Shown piece by piece: positions 47,696 to 58,125 of a stretch of 64,000 bases of DNA. Source of the DNA: Eupeodes corollae (taxonomy: Eukaryota > Arthropoda > Insecta > Diptera > Syrphidae); contig NC_079148.1 in the NCBI RefSeq assembly GCF_945859685.1, positions 1,612,001-1,676,000 of the forward strand. The letters are read 5' to 3'. Numbering within the stretch: position 1 is the first letter of the stretch; each line of letters starts with the position of its first letter. A program made the position numbers and the translations under genes. The notes under the pieces are model-generated. The model was not told the origin of the DNA and did not search any database. It saw nothing but the letters and a program-made list of their open reading frames with translations.

Positions 47696-50600
47696 CTAAT
47701 GTATGACAGAATTGTTCCCCTTTAAAAGTTCAACAAAAAGGTCCGCAAAAGCCTGACAACTTCTATTCTGTTAAAGTCAACATTATTTTACTTGGAGTTT
47801 TCTAGTCAGTGAGTTATGGTTTTATCATAAAAATACAGCAACTTAATTGATTAAACACATTTTGATTTTTCTCTTCTTGGACACGTAAAAGATAAAGTCT
47901 ATTTCAATATTCTACATTCGATTCAAGACCTTAATAACGACATTTTTAAATTTCTCGGAACATACTTCTAAAAATAGCAAATTACATGAAAAGGATTTGG
48001 TACTGAAACTTGAGCCATCGCAGAATTCGGCAGTTTTTTTGTATTTTGAAATGAAACCTCTCATATGTATTACTAGGAACTTGACAACTCAAAAATTAAA
48101 AGTACTTACCAAATCTTGAACTTTTACTTTTAGTATCCATCTATCTGGCAATATCTTCCATCAACCCTTGAATTTTAACTTCATTCTCTAATTAAGTTGT
48201 TCACATATAATCATAATTAACTTATGCAATTAAGAGCAATATTTTTGAGTTCTGTAAATTTGATTAAACCGTTCCGTTCGTCGTTCGTTGTGTATATAGT
48301 GTAAACCTAGCCTAAGACCTAAATAACCCCATTTCAAAACAAAGTCAGCACATCTAAATTATGCAAATAGGACACAGCATTAGTCCAACAATGCCTAATT
48401 TTATTTCTTATTAGAGTTCTTGACATTTTCCAAACAGCTTGTCCACTTTCAAAACTAAGTGAAAGTACCATGATTTTTATATTCAAATATGAAGTGGAAC
48501 TCAAGCATCTACAAAAAATTAGCCCAAAGCAAATTATACACCACAGCACATTTCTTTTTAAGTTTTTAGTATTAATGCAAAGGATGTGAAACTTTTGAAG
48601 TCAGTGTCGAAATCATCATACTGTCATTTATAGCAGCTATTCGGGGCATTGTTAGTTACATTTTCTTTTATTTTTCAAACAAGAAAAAAGAAAATTAAAA
48701 CTGAAATTAAAAACTTCAGGAGAACTACTCGAGTGCTTTAACTTTATACTGGGTTTACACTCCATATAGAGCCACCACGCCCACCCACACCTCAAGCAAG
48801 CCAAGCATAGAGTCATGCAGTGCATGCTTTTGAACCCTGCCCGCGCCAGTTCCAGAGAGAGAGGCAAGGAGATGACTATATTAAATTTACATTTTTCATC
48901 TCGCCCGCAAGAAGAAAGAAAGATTTCCCAGCTTCCCATCAGGATTCACTTTCAAGAGGATGCTATATGCCGCGTAATCCCCCTCAACTTGGTTCATGCA
49001 AGAAAACCTAATTAGGCAGCAGTTAACTATGAACAGAAGAAGAGCCAAAGTATATAGGCGACCATCGTGGTTTTGGTTTTTGCGTTCAAGCAACACTACC
49101 TCCGTATATCTTGATACTTATATTTATATTGCCCAGGTACATATATGTAAACCATACATCATCCCCCTTGCCCCTTATAAAACATCCCCAGCACCAGCAC
49201 ATAAAGCTACATTCTTTGGAACTTCTTTTAATTAACATTTATGTGACGTAATATAAGGTGCTCAAGTTCGTCCTTAAGCACAATGATGCTAGAAGAGATT
49301 ACATTTATTGCTCTCTAACCAAGGTAGTTGTTTTAGAAATGGAAAACCACCACACTACAGGACCATCACCCCACCGCACCTCTTCCCTCACCTTTATCCT
49401 TAAAGAGGTTTGAGGGGACGACGACGACGGTGGGTAAATTCCGCTGCAATTGTAAAATGTCGTCGTTGTCGTCGTCGTCGTCAGTCAGCAGCGAAGCAAT
49501 AGGGTGGGCTTCGGCTTCAGCTTTTCAGTCTTTAGTTTCAGTTTCAGCTTCGGTCGTCCGTGCGCTTTGGCTGTGCACTGTGCAGGCTTAAGGGTGATGA
49601 TGGTGATGGCATATAAGATCTGCTCGCTAAGGGTTTTTACATTGTCCTACTAAACTTTTGCATGTGTAAGCATTTTACTATCTCTTCCGTTACCACCCTC
49701 ATCCACCATCCCATCTGCCATACCGCTCGCTTTGGTTCTTGTTCTTGGTTTGGTATCGTCGACGTTCTTTGGGATTCCTTTTGCCTCTTACCCAGAAAAA
49801 CGCCTGTAGCACCTCACTGAATAAATATTAACAAGGGTTTTTCAACTAACTAGACAGCAACAGTACCTATATAGAGGAAGCAGCAGGACAACGATGACGA
49901 TGACTATGATGATGATGACAACGAGAACAACGATATGATGATAGTGGTTGTATACCATATCTACCATATCATGCGGCTGCTAGGAGCAAACGCTGCAACC
50001 GACCATGTTGACTTAACCCCGCCGCTACTGCCACCGCCACCGACCATGATGTGCTTCAAGCTTCAAGCCATGTTCTCATTCCTTAATTATGGCTGAAAAA
50101 CAAACCGTAAACAATATACAAAGAATAATATTATGAAAAATTCTGAATGGGATCGATACGCGATGTGCTGTGGATTGCATGGCTCTAGGTACTCCATATG
50201 ATGATGGATTTTTCACTCTTGCTCTCGAAGGAAGAATTATTGGGGGTAAAAGTGCTTGGGGCATTAACCAAATGTTTTTTGGAGCCGTCTGGCTTGAGAA
50301 TTTATGCAAAAAGGTATGTGTAATCAATTTGTTTTTCTTGCAGCTAAAAGGATACGGAACTTATTTCGAGATGTTTTTGTGATGTATTTATTAGCTCATC
50401 CATTTTTGTTTTTTTTTTTATAATGATGAGCTGGTCCTGAGGTTCTATGAAGCATCAACTTCAACAGGATTGAAAAAAAACGTTATCCCTTTCCCAAGAA
50501 CTGAAAATTCATTATCAGAAATAACAAATTGTTCATCGAAATTGCAGCGAAAAATGTTCATGTTTTTGGTTTTTAAAAACTGTTTTGACTACGAAATCTT

Positions 50601-52670
50601 ATCCCCTTTTGAAACTTTTGGAATCAGAAAGGTCAGTTAATACAAAAGGTCATTCAGTTGCAGAAGCATTTAAGTGAACTTTATACACATTTTGTTTGTA
50701 AATGTCAAGGTTATGAATGTTGTTAAAACATTTATGACATTTGAAAGGTCACAAAATACATTCACTCAGGTTTTAAGACTTTAGACAGATGTTGCTGATT
50801 TCGTAGTACTTTTTTTAAAAGGTTGATTGGACATGGAACATATGCTTTGGTTAGTGAGAAAATAAAAGGAAAAGTTTACACGTCGTCGTCCGTGATATAT
50901 TTGGGACATCAACATCTCATGAAAGCTATAGGCTTTTAAAACGGACTTTTTTAATTTTTAAGTCACGGTAATACAATTTGGTTTTCTAATTCTTCAATTA
51001 CACGATAAAACTGCAAGCGACACTTTGAGAAACGTAAGTGCAAAAGAGAAACAAAAAGAAAACATGAGAAAGAAGAAAATCGACATTAGGTCTGTTCTAT
51101 TTTTGAACAATTTGTAACTATTTTTGATGTTTGTCAACAAATATTGATCAAGTGTCTTCGTTACGAATTGGAATCGTTAAGGGACTACAATTGTTGTAAT
51201 ATGTTGACTGATATGTTTAAATCGCAAAATAAAATTACAAAAGAAAATTGGAGGCTTGCTAAATGCTAAATGTTTAGTTTTTTAAGCAAAGATATGGAAA
51301 GCAAAAAGAAGAATCAACGAAAACTTTGGGTCATGAAAATTTATGGTTTTACTGAGATGACAAATAGCTCTAAATAGTTTTCTCAGAAGCCAAACAAAAA
51401 AACAAATTAATCATTTTTTATTTTGACAGTTCAACACTTTTAAGGGTTGACAGCTCCTGAGCTAAGTTTTGGATTGTTACAAATGGTAATTTTAACAATA
51501 AGTTTGGTAACGATGTTATGACGTCAAACTGTTACAAATCAGAACAAGCGTAATCTTAGAAACGACATTAGTTAACGTTTTTTTAACAATAGTTAGAAAA
51601 AAAGGCCTCTATGTCGATGAATATGATTTTCCTTGTATTAATCTGACGTTTCTTTCTACTTTTATCTGTTTTTTTGCAATTATCTTCTAAACTATTTCAC
51701 TGTTTGAGAAGGAAACATCTCCGTTTGCATTTTTTAAAAATTGGGACACTCAAAACAAAAACAAGTTGCCAAAGAAAACGAAACAGAACTGTCAAACTAA
51801 ATTTATAAATCTAAAACCATTCTATTACGTGTAACAGCAGACTAATTAGCCAAGGTCAGACCACATAAAGCAGTTGAAAGTAAAGCAAGTTCCTTGCATC
51901 CGATTAACAGCTTCCAAAAAATTACCCTCACATTAAGGCAACTTTAATGGAAAGATAGTTAATCCCTAACTTACAAATCAAGTCTACTTCTGTCAAAATA
52001 GCAGTTGATAATGTTTTTTTTCAACTGAAATCTGAACTTTATTACTCTATGATTTATTTTTTGTCTGCACAATCAAATTTAATTTTTTGTGTAAAATTTG
52101 GAAATGAACTTCCAGTATTGGGTGGTCCGTCAAAAGTCTTCCAACAGCTTTTTATTTTGTGACAGTTCCCAATTTTGCATAAAGTGAAAGTTGTCTGTTC
52201 ATACGCTTTTTTGTCTTCCAATTGAAAATTGTCTATTTGTACACAGTTGAGAGACTTTAGAAAACAAACATTGGATTCCGTGATAGGGTTTTTCGAGATT
52301 CGTAAAAGTTTCTGATTACGATGGAACTCGTGACAGGTCTAATATTCTTGAAAGATGACAGAGGAAATGTTCATATTTTTGTCACGATTAAAATTGAAGA
52401 TTGTGCGAAAGTTTGACCATTTGGCTTTACATTCGTTGACGGCCATCTTAATGGCTTTGACAACGTCTTTTTGCCAAACAATGACTTCTTATTTTCTTCC
52501 ATTTTCGTAGTAATAGAGACTTTATGTAAATTGTTGGCAAGAAATTCATTTACTTTTTATGCATAGTATTTCCAGTTAACATGGTTAATGCAATATTGGT
52601 TGAATTTTTGTGCGAGACATCTGCCAATATTTGAAGATTTTCCAATAGTGTACACTAAGCTATTGGTAGT
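47696..52670. other. Long non-coding stretch
   Basis: About 48,650-50,350 is GC-richer with GACGACGACGACGG (49,418), GTCGTCGTTGTCGTCGTCGT (49,459) and GATGATGATGACAACGAG (49,908) microsatellites. Frames at 48,815-49,015, 48,652-48,939, 49,000-49,235 and 50,076-50,382 overlap one another and have no domain. From 50,400 to 52,670 it is AT-rich. No gene or element recognised. Confidence 0.45.
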
Positions 52671-52705
52671 ACCCATGGCATGATGGTTAGTGCGTTTTAC
52701 TGTCA
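52671..52705 (+). mobile_element. tRNA-derived SINE, copy 5, 5' part (split)
   Basis: TTGGTAGTACCCATGGCATG and ATGGTTAGTGCG carry the A-box end of the SINE head. The copy stops at 52,705 because the LINE inserted here, and resumes at 58,801. Confidence 0.85.
52689..52705. repeat. Target-site duplication of the LINE, left copy
   Basis: AGTGCGTTTTACTGTCA, identical to 58,801-58,817. Perfect 17-bp direct repeat bounding the LINE. Confidence 0.95.
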
Positions 52706-52830
52706 GTCGTTCTTTGACTTTCAAAGAGAAAACAAGTTATAAGTGGATAGTAGAAAATTTTTAAATAAAAGTGCATTTGTAAGGTTTTCGATTTAAGAAG
52801 GCAGTAAGCCACAATTTGAAATAACTAATC

Positions 52831-52902
52831 GGTAGCCTAGTGGAGCTGGCGTCCGAACACAACGCCAAGGGTCGTGGGTTCGAATCCCGTGCGGAGCGCA
52901 CC
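52831..52902 (+). promoter_or_regulatory. tRNA-like segment with A and B boxes in the LINE leader
   Basis: A box TAGCCTAGTGG (52,833-52,843) and a perfect B box GGTTCGAATCC (52,877-52,887), 44 bp apart, as in tRNA genes. The D stem pairs (GCC/GGC), an anticodon-like stem GGCGT/ACGCC can form, and the T arm pairs with wobbles. The two would-be acceptor strands (TAATCGG and GCGGAGC) do not pair, so this is not a functional tRNA. A T7 run at 52,917-52,923 would terminate Pol III, giving an RNA of about 100 nt. Part of it (CAAGGGTCGTGGGTTCGAAT) resembles the head of the SINE family in this window, so a captured SINE or tRNA head is one explanation. Function is inferred, not shown. Confidence 0.7.
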
Positions 52903-52916
52903 AAAAATATAGAAGC

Positions 52917-52923
52917 TTTTTTT
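52917..52923 (+). terminator. Candidate Pol III terminator (T7)
   Basis: A run of seven T lies 30 bp past the B box-containing segment and 47 bp before the ORF1 start codon. T4 or longer usually stops RNA polymerase III. Confidence 0.5.
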
Positions 52924-52969
52924 CACAATCGTGAAATCGTCGATTTTATAGATTGGGAAAAAAAAGCAA

Positions 52970-54865
52970 ATGGAGAAGGAGAGGAAAGCAGGGGTATCGA
53001 AAGATACCTCTGCCAATACATCGGGTGATGTAAGTGTTGTGCAAGCAGCGGTACAAAACATCACCGAAACACAATCAGACCATACATCGGACCACTGGGC
53101 AATAGTGAAGAGAAAGAGGCAATCTCCCAATTTGGTGAAGCGGACCAATCCTGCTAAACGGAACGCCAATAAAATAAAAATGCAGGCAAAAACGAAAGGT
53201 GTGACGTCAGATCACGAAACCTCAGAAAGTGATGACGCTGGGAGCGTAGACTACATCTCAGAGGGTGGAGAAGGGCAGTATAGGTCTCCGAAATATAGGA
53301 ACAAGATCCTATCGGAGCCAGAACCGCCAACAAATAAATCGTTGGAGGGGGAGGTGGACCAAATCCTCCAAGAAGAAAATTCACTGATGGCGGCCCTGCA
53401 AACTAAACAGGCAGCCATCAGTAAGTTCGAAGACAGCTTGAGGAAACTAAAGGAGGAAATGGAGCCACTCCTCAGCCAACTTAAGCTGAAGCAGGAAGCG
53501 CGCCGACAACAAGAGGCAGCGCAACGGCAACTGCAACAAAAACAACAGCAGCAAAAACAAAAGCAGCAAAAACAACCACAGCAGCAAAAACAATCACAAC
53601 CCAAGCCCGCTAATAAAAACACAGGAGCGGAGCAAAAGAAAAAACCGCCATCAGCAGTGACAGGCCCGGATGTTGAGGGCCCATCGACATCGAGCAAAGC
53701 AATGCAGCAGCAACAACAGCAGCAGCAACAACAGCAGCAGCAACAACAGCAGCAGAAACAGCAGCAGCAACAACAGCAGCAGCAGAAACAGCAGCAGCAG
53801 AAACAGCAGCAGCAACAACAGAAACAGCAGCAACACCAGAAACAACCACAGCCCAAGAAGGAGAAGGTGCCACCTATTAGGACCTACCGGGTTGACATAC
53901 AGGACATAAAACAGGTATGTAAGTCGGCCACTAAGGGCAAATTTCTTATAAAAATTTTGAATGAAAAAGAAAAGAGCTATTCGGTCCAGTGCTTCTCACT
54001 GGCCGAATACAAGCTAGTAAAAGAGTTGCTTAAAGAGGCCACAGCTGAGTTCTTCAGCTACACACCCAAAAGTGAAAAGTTTAAGACGGTCCTTCTGAAG
54101 GGCATAAGTTCCTGCACGGAACCGGAGGAGCTCTTAGCTGAGCTCCGCCAAAAAGCCAGTGACGATCTCGATTTTATCGGGGTCAAGCCTTTCACTACGG
54201 TGAAGTCCAGGCGAGGGGGTTATAGGCTTCCAATGTTCCTCGTAACATTATCGCCCCAAAGCAGTTTTAGTAGTGTCGAGAGAATCGAATCTCTCGACAA
54301 TCAAGCTGTACGCTGGGAGACATTAAAAAGGCACGACGACATTCTACAATGTACGAAGTGCCAGAGGTTTGGCCATGCCAATGCTAACTGCAATATGCAG
54401 TTGCGTTGTGTGAGGTGCGGAGAAACCCACAAAGAAGGAGAGTGCAAGCTGGGGAATGAGCGGGTTGAGGATTTGACCCTGCTCAAGTGTGTCCTTTGCG
54501 GAAACCAAGGGCACCCGGCTAGTTATAGGGGTTGCCCTAAGGTCCAAGAAATTAAACAAAAACAGGCCAGTCAAAAAGCCGAAAGAAGTCGAACAGTTCG
54601 ACAGGCTCCAACACAAAAATTCGTGAATCCCAAATTCTCTTACGCCCAAATGGTGTCAGGGAGTGGAAACACGAGACAGGCTCCACCAACGGTTGCCCCA
54701 AAGGCCCCTGTGGCTAAGGCACCAGAGGTGCAGCCTGACATTGTAGCCTTGTTGTTGAGCATTCAAGGTCAACTAACAGGACTGCAAAGTCAGATAAAGG
54801 AGCAAGGCAAAAGGGTAGATCATCTCTACTCTTTGTTGCCTGGCCTGGCGCAATTTAGACCATAA
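52970..54865 (+). CDS. LINE ORF1: Gag-like nucleic-acid-binding protein
   Basis: A 631-aa protein that would bind the element RNA and form the ribonucleoprotein particle. The N-terminal ~175 residues are charged and low in complexity. Residues ~180-212 and ~245-290 are Gln-rich, the second nearly pure CAG/CAA. Residues ~300-380 (YRVDIQDIKQ ... KSEKFKTVLLKGI) have the form of the PRE_C2HC region that precedes the zinc knuckles in Jockey-type ORF1. Then come three knuckles: CTKCQRFGHANANC (~460), CVRCGETHKEGEC (~479) and CVLCGNQGHPASYRGC (~507). A Pro/Ala-rich stretch and a short C-terminal helix (LLSIQGQLTGLQSQIKEQGK) follow. The start is the first ATG after the tRNA-like leader. The stop TAA (54,863-54,865) overlaps the ORF2 start by one base. 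The frame is uninterrupted. Length exceeds many Jockey ORF1s, mainly because of the Gln tracts. Confidence 0.93.
   Translation: MEKERKAGVSKDTSANTSGDVSVVQAAVQNITETQSDHTSDHWAIVKRKRQSPNLVKRTNPAKRNANKIKMQAKTKGVTSDHETSESDDAGSVDYISEGGEGQYRSPKYRNKILSEPEPPTNKSLEGEVDQILQEENSLMAALQTKQAAISKFEDSLRKLKEEMEPLLSQLKLKQEARRQQEAAQRQLQQKQQQQKQKQQKQPQQQKQSQPKPANKNTGAEQKKKPPSAVTGPDVEGPSTSSKAMQQQQQQQQQQQQQQQQQKQQQQQQQQQKQQQQKQQQQQQKQQQHQKQPQPKKEKVPPIRTYRVDIQDIKQVCKSATKGKFLIKILNEKEKSYSVQCFSLAEYKLVKELLKEATAEFFSYTPKSEKFKTVLLKGISSCTEPEELLAELRQKASDDLDFIGVKPFTTVKSRRGGYRLPMFLVTLSPQSSFSSVERIESLDNQAVRWETLKRHDDILQCTKCQRFGHANANCNMQLRCVRCGETHKEGECKLGNERVEDLTLLKCVLCGNQGHPASYRGCPKVQEIKQKQASQKAERSRTVRQAPTQKFVNPKFSYAQMVSGSGNTRQAPPTVAPKAPVAKAPEVQPDIVALLLSIQGQLTGLQSQIKEQGKRVDHLYSLLPGLAQFRP
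53703..53840 (+). repeat. CAG/CAA tandem repeat inside ORF1
   Basis: About 46 codons of nearly pure Gln (with a few Lys). The mixed CAG/CAA codons show a repeat kept in frame. The same DNA gives spurious Cys-, Leu- and Ala-rich frames on the minus strand (53,251-53,873). Confidence 0.9.
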
Positions 54866-54867
54866 TG
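54863..54867 (+). promoter_or_regulatory. TAATG stop/start overlap between ORF1 and ORF2
   Basis: TAA of ORF1 and ATG of ORF2 share one A. This arrangement suggests that ORF2 is translated by termination-reinitiation after ORF1, as reported for some other non-LTR elements; here it is an inference. Confidence 0.8.
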
Positions 54868-57800
54868 GGCGCGCTGCCGGAGACGCGCCTAAAAGTCCTA
54901 GCTGTGAATGTAAATTCACTGATTAGGATTGAACGAAGAGCCAATATGTTCCAATTGTTGAAAGACTACAGTCCCGATGTGTTTATGGCTAGCGAAACTA
55001 AGCTAAACCACAAACACAAATTGACTCATAAAAATTACAATATCGTAAGAAGAGACCGGCCCGACTCCACTCAAGGGGGCGGTGTCGCTCTCTTTATACG
55101 AAAAGGCATTAATTATAAAGTCATATACAACAATGAATTGCGAAAGCTCAAGACGCTAGAAGTTTGCGTTGTATGCATCTCTCTCTCTCAAGGAAAGCGG
55201 ATGTATATGATTGCGGCTTATGCGGCTGGAGCTCCGCAGGTCACTTACTTTGCATCAGAACTTGAGATTGTTTTTAGGGAACTTAAACTGAGCTTGGAAG
55301 AAAACTACTTCATCTTGGCCGGTGATTTTAACGCAAAACATGAAGATTGGGGAAATCAACATAGTAATCCCAGAGGTAATCATCTTTTTAATTTGATGAA
55401 TCTTTACAGCGTTGAATATGGCGTCGACCTGCTGGCTACTGAAAGGCCATCGTATCCAAGAAGCGGCTCCTTTCTGGACCTTTTGCTGTACGACACCAGA
55501 CTGACAGTTACAGACAAAGTGGGTAATCACCCGCGAAACTGCTTACAGACAGTCGAGTACGACAGTGATCACTGCGGACTGGCTGCTGTAATGCAGATTC
55601 CGAACGAACGCGTGGAGTTGGAGGAATACGTTGCAACGCACTCTTACAATTACAGTAAGATGCGTTGGCCTCGTTTCACCAACGCCTTAGCGAGAGAACT
55701 TCGTTCGAGTGACATAGCCCCACCAAACAACAGAAACCTGACAAATACAGAAATTGACCAACATTTACAACAGATGGACGAAACAATAAAACGAACAATG
55801 GAAAGGACAATTCCAAAGTACAAAGAACGGGACCAAATGGACGCTTACAGAAACGCGACAATTGACGCACTACGTAGGCACAAGAGTGGCTTACTGACAA
55901 GACTCAAAAACTTGTACAGACGACTTACAGACCCACGCGACTTGGAGGTTAGGACACTGAAATCGTCAATAAAAAATGTCAATCTGTTGATTAAGGAGAA
56001 CTACAGGTTATCAATTAACAAGTACTGGGACCGCAAGATCCAGTCAGTTAATTCGAGTGACCCTGGTATGTTCCCCAAAATCAATAAGATATTCAGAAAA
56101 AAAAACGACAATGACCTTCCGTGTCTTAAACTCCAAAGAACCGAAGAGAACAGAGACGTACTCAGGACAGCGCAAATAGATCCAGAGGAAGCCATCTTTG
56201 ACGATGACTTTTACATAATTGAAGATCCGAAGGAAAAAGTGGAGGCGGTGGGAGCTGCTTTCCAGCAAGTGTACAAGGTGAATGTTAGCATTCGCCCCAA
56301 CCACGACCTGGAAAACAGAGCCCTACTTAATCACTTTTACCTTCGAAATGATATGACACAATGGCGATCTGAGAACCGCGGTTTCATGCGGTTCAATGAC
56401 GATTCCTTGGCAAATGCCATAATCGCCGAGCAAACGGGACCAAGTCCCTTGTTAGTGACGAAGGTTGAGCTTCAGCTCATCTTTAATTCAATAAAAAACA
56501 AAAAGTCAGCAGGTGTCGATGGTATATCCAACGTTGTACTTAGACATTTACCGATGGAAGCAATTGACATTTACACCACGCTCTTCAATAATGCACTGAA
56601 TAATGCATATTATCCAGTGCATTGGAAGACCGCTGTGGTTCATCCTCTCCCGAAAAAGGGAAAGGACAACTCCAACCCGTCAAATCTTCGGTCGATAAGT
56701 CTTCTTCCGAGTATCAGCAAAGTTTTCGAAAAGATCATTAATAGGGCTCTGACTAAGTGGGCTGCGGACAACAAAATAATTCCGGATAAACAGTTCGGGT
56801 TCAAGGCGGGTCATGACACAATTCATGCTGCGTCTAAACTTGTTTCTGATATCCAATGGAATAAATCAAAACAACAATGCACAGGTGCTGTTCTTGTTGA
56901 TTTGGAAAAGGCCTTTGACACCGTATGGTTAGAGGGCCTTTACCTAAAACTGAGCAGGCTTGGCATAAGCAAGCCATTGTTGTATATACTTTATGATATG
57001 CTTAACGGTAGAAAGTTTGTTGTCAAAAGTGGCAATGTAACTTCTACCACAACATTCTCAATTAAAAATGGTCTTCAACAGGGAGCGGTGAATTCGCCGA
57101 TTCTCTTCAGCATTTACACCAGCGATCTGATAGGTAGTCTTACAAAGGCAATTGCGTACGCCGACGATCTAATTGCGTACAGAACGGCCCAAAAGGTTGA
57201 GGTTATTAGAATTCTCTTGCAGCGTGATTTCGACAAGATTCAGCGATATTGCGACGACTGGAAACTGAAAATAAATGTCCAGAAGTCAGAGACAATTCTG
57301 TTCCGGACTCCGTTGGCTGGGGCCACGAGGGATACGTGTAAGAATTGGCGCAAGATGGTCATCGTTGATCTTCACGGGCAGCCATTGGCGAGCAAAAGTG
57401 TAGTGAAGTACCTTGGTATCTGGTTAGATCAGTATTTGTATTTCGACAGACATATAAATGCTGCTCTGACCAGGGCCAGAGGAGCCTTCGCTCTGACGAA
57501 ACGACTGTTTTTTAGCAGTCGGCTTGACCCCAGAGTGAAGGTAATTTGCTACATGGCCCTCATACGGCCAATGATCGTTTATGGTTGTCCTGTGTGGTTC
57601 AACGTTGCCCCTTCCCAGATGGAGAAGTTTCGGGTGTTCGAGCGGCAGTGTTTACGACGCTGTACAGGCTTATATCGAACAGCCGAATCTTCTTATGTGC
57701 ATTACTATTCCAACGAGGTCCTATACAACGGGGCTCGAATCAACAGAATTGACAATTTCGTGATAAAACTCGTTCGAGGTCACATTGCAAGAGCTATGTC

Positions 57801-58125
57801 TTCGACCAACAATTTAATTTTCGGGGCGTTCTATCCGAACGACGAGTATTTTGAGAGTGCACGCTTGAGCGGCTTCATTCCACCAGAGGCATTCCTCTTT
57901 TTAGACAAATGCGGTCTGATACAGGATAGATTGGCAGTTCCGTTAATCTACCACGTCAGACGAAGAACCGTGGACAGGCGACTCCTGTACAATCGGGACG
58001 TCATGGCACAAGGCGGAGCAGAGCTCCTTCGGTTCAGTAGGGCTGTGTCCGAACGGGACCGAACTGATAGGGTGAAGCAGGAGAACCAGTTTTGGTGGCT
58101 TCAATCGGCACTTGATATTGGGTAG
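54865..58125 (+). CDS. LINE ORF2: AP-endonuclease/reverse transcriptase
   Basis: A 1086-aa enzyme for target-primed reverse transcription. Residues ~9-245 are an APE-type endonuclease: N17 in NVNSL, E44 in ASETKLN, GDFNAKHEDW at 153-162, and the catalytic SDH at 234-236. Residues ~540-835 are the reverse transcriptase: KNKKSAGVDGIS (~541), LRSISLLPSISKVFEKIINR, motif A VDLEKAFDTVW with D679, motif B' NGLQQGAVNSPILFSIYTSD, and YADD at 765-768 (D767, D768). A thumb/connection region follows (VVKYLGIWLDQYLYF; LIRPMIVYGCPVW). The C-terminal ~170 residues (FERQCLRRCTGLYRTAESSY onward) are typical of the Jockey group. No RNase H is seen. All catalytic residues are present and the frame is open, so the protein may be active. 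ATG choice: the TAATG overlap and the endonuclease motif starting at residue 9 both support it. Confidence 0.95.
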   Translation: MGALPETRLKVLAVNVNSLIRIERRANMFQLLKDYSPDVFMASETKLNHKHKLTHKNYNIVRRDRPDSTQGGGVALFIRKGINYKVIYNNELRKLKTLEVCVVCISLSQGKRMYMIAAYAAGAPQVTYFASELEIVFRELKLSLEENYFILAGDFNAKHEDWGNQHSNPRGNHLFNLMNLYSVEYGVDLLATERPSYPRSGSFLDLLLYDTRLTVTDKVGNHPRNCLQTVEYDSDHCGLAAVMQIPNERVELEEYVATHSYNYSKMRWPRFTNALARELRSSDIAPPNNRNLTNTEIDQHLQQMDETIKRTMERTIPKYKERDQMDAYRNATIDALRRHKSGLLTRLKNLYRRLTDPRDLEVRTLKSSIKNVNLLIKENYRLSINKYWDRKIQSVNSSDPGMFPKINKIFRKKNDNDLPCLKLQRTEENRDVLRTAQIDPEEAIFDDDFYIIEDPKEKVEAVGAAFQQVYKVNVSIRPNHDLENRALLNHFYLRNDMTQWRSENRGFMRFNDDSLANAIIAEQTGPSPLLVTKVELQLIFNSIKNKKSAGVDGISNVVLRHLPMEAIDIYTTLFNNALNNAYYPVHWKTAVVHPLPKKGKDNSNPSNLRSISLLPSISKVFEKIINRALTKWAADNKIIPDKQFGFKAGHDTIHAASKLVSDIQWNKSKQQCTGAVLVDLEKAFDTVWLEGLYLKLSRLGISKPLLYILYDMLNGRKFVVKSGNVTSTTTFSIKNGLQQGAVNSPILFSIYTSDLIGSLTKAIAYADDLIAYRTAQKVEVIRILLQRDFDKIQRYCDDWKLKINVQKSETILFRTPLAGATRDTCKNWRKMVIVDLHGQPLASKSVVKYLGIWLDQYLYFDRHINAALTRARGAFALTKRLFFSSRLDPRVKVICYMALIRPMIVYGCPVWFNVAPSQMEKFRVFERQCLRRCTGLYRTAESSYVHYYSNEVLYNGARINRIDNFVIKLVRGHIARAMSSTNNLIFGAFYPNDEYFESARLSGFIPPEAFLFLDKCGLIQDRLAVPLIYHVRRRTVDRRLLYNRDVMAQGGAELLRFSRAVSERDRTDRVKQENQFWWLQSALDIG

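Noticed and set aside
48765..48850. Sixth SINE copy (TCATGCAGTGCATGC, GAACCCTGCCCGCGCCA)
   Set aside because: Only about 40 bp resemble the SINE head, and neither A box nor SINE body follows.
49440..49950. CRISPR-like or regulatory array (GTCGTC, GATGAT runs)
   Set aside because: Simple trinucleotide microsatellites without spaced repeats; this is eukaryotic DNA.
52831..52902. Genuine tRNA gene
   Set aside because: The acceptor strands do not pair and the anticodon loop is irregular, so it is called tRNA-like only.
52831..52923. Pol III promoter driving the whole LINE transcript
   Set aside because: It starts 125 bp inside the element and a T7 run would stop Pol III before ORF1; a Pol II start at the TCAGTC junction fits better.
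53251..53873. Cys-, Leu-, Ala- and Val-rich frames on the minus strand
   Set aside because: They are antisense translations of the CAG/CAA repeat in LINE ORF1.
53670..53909. Ser/Asn-rich plus frame
   Set aside because: Alternative frame of the same CAG/CAA repeat.
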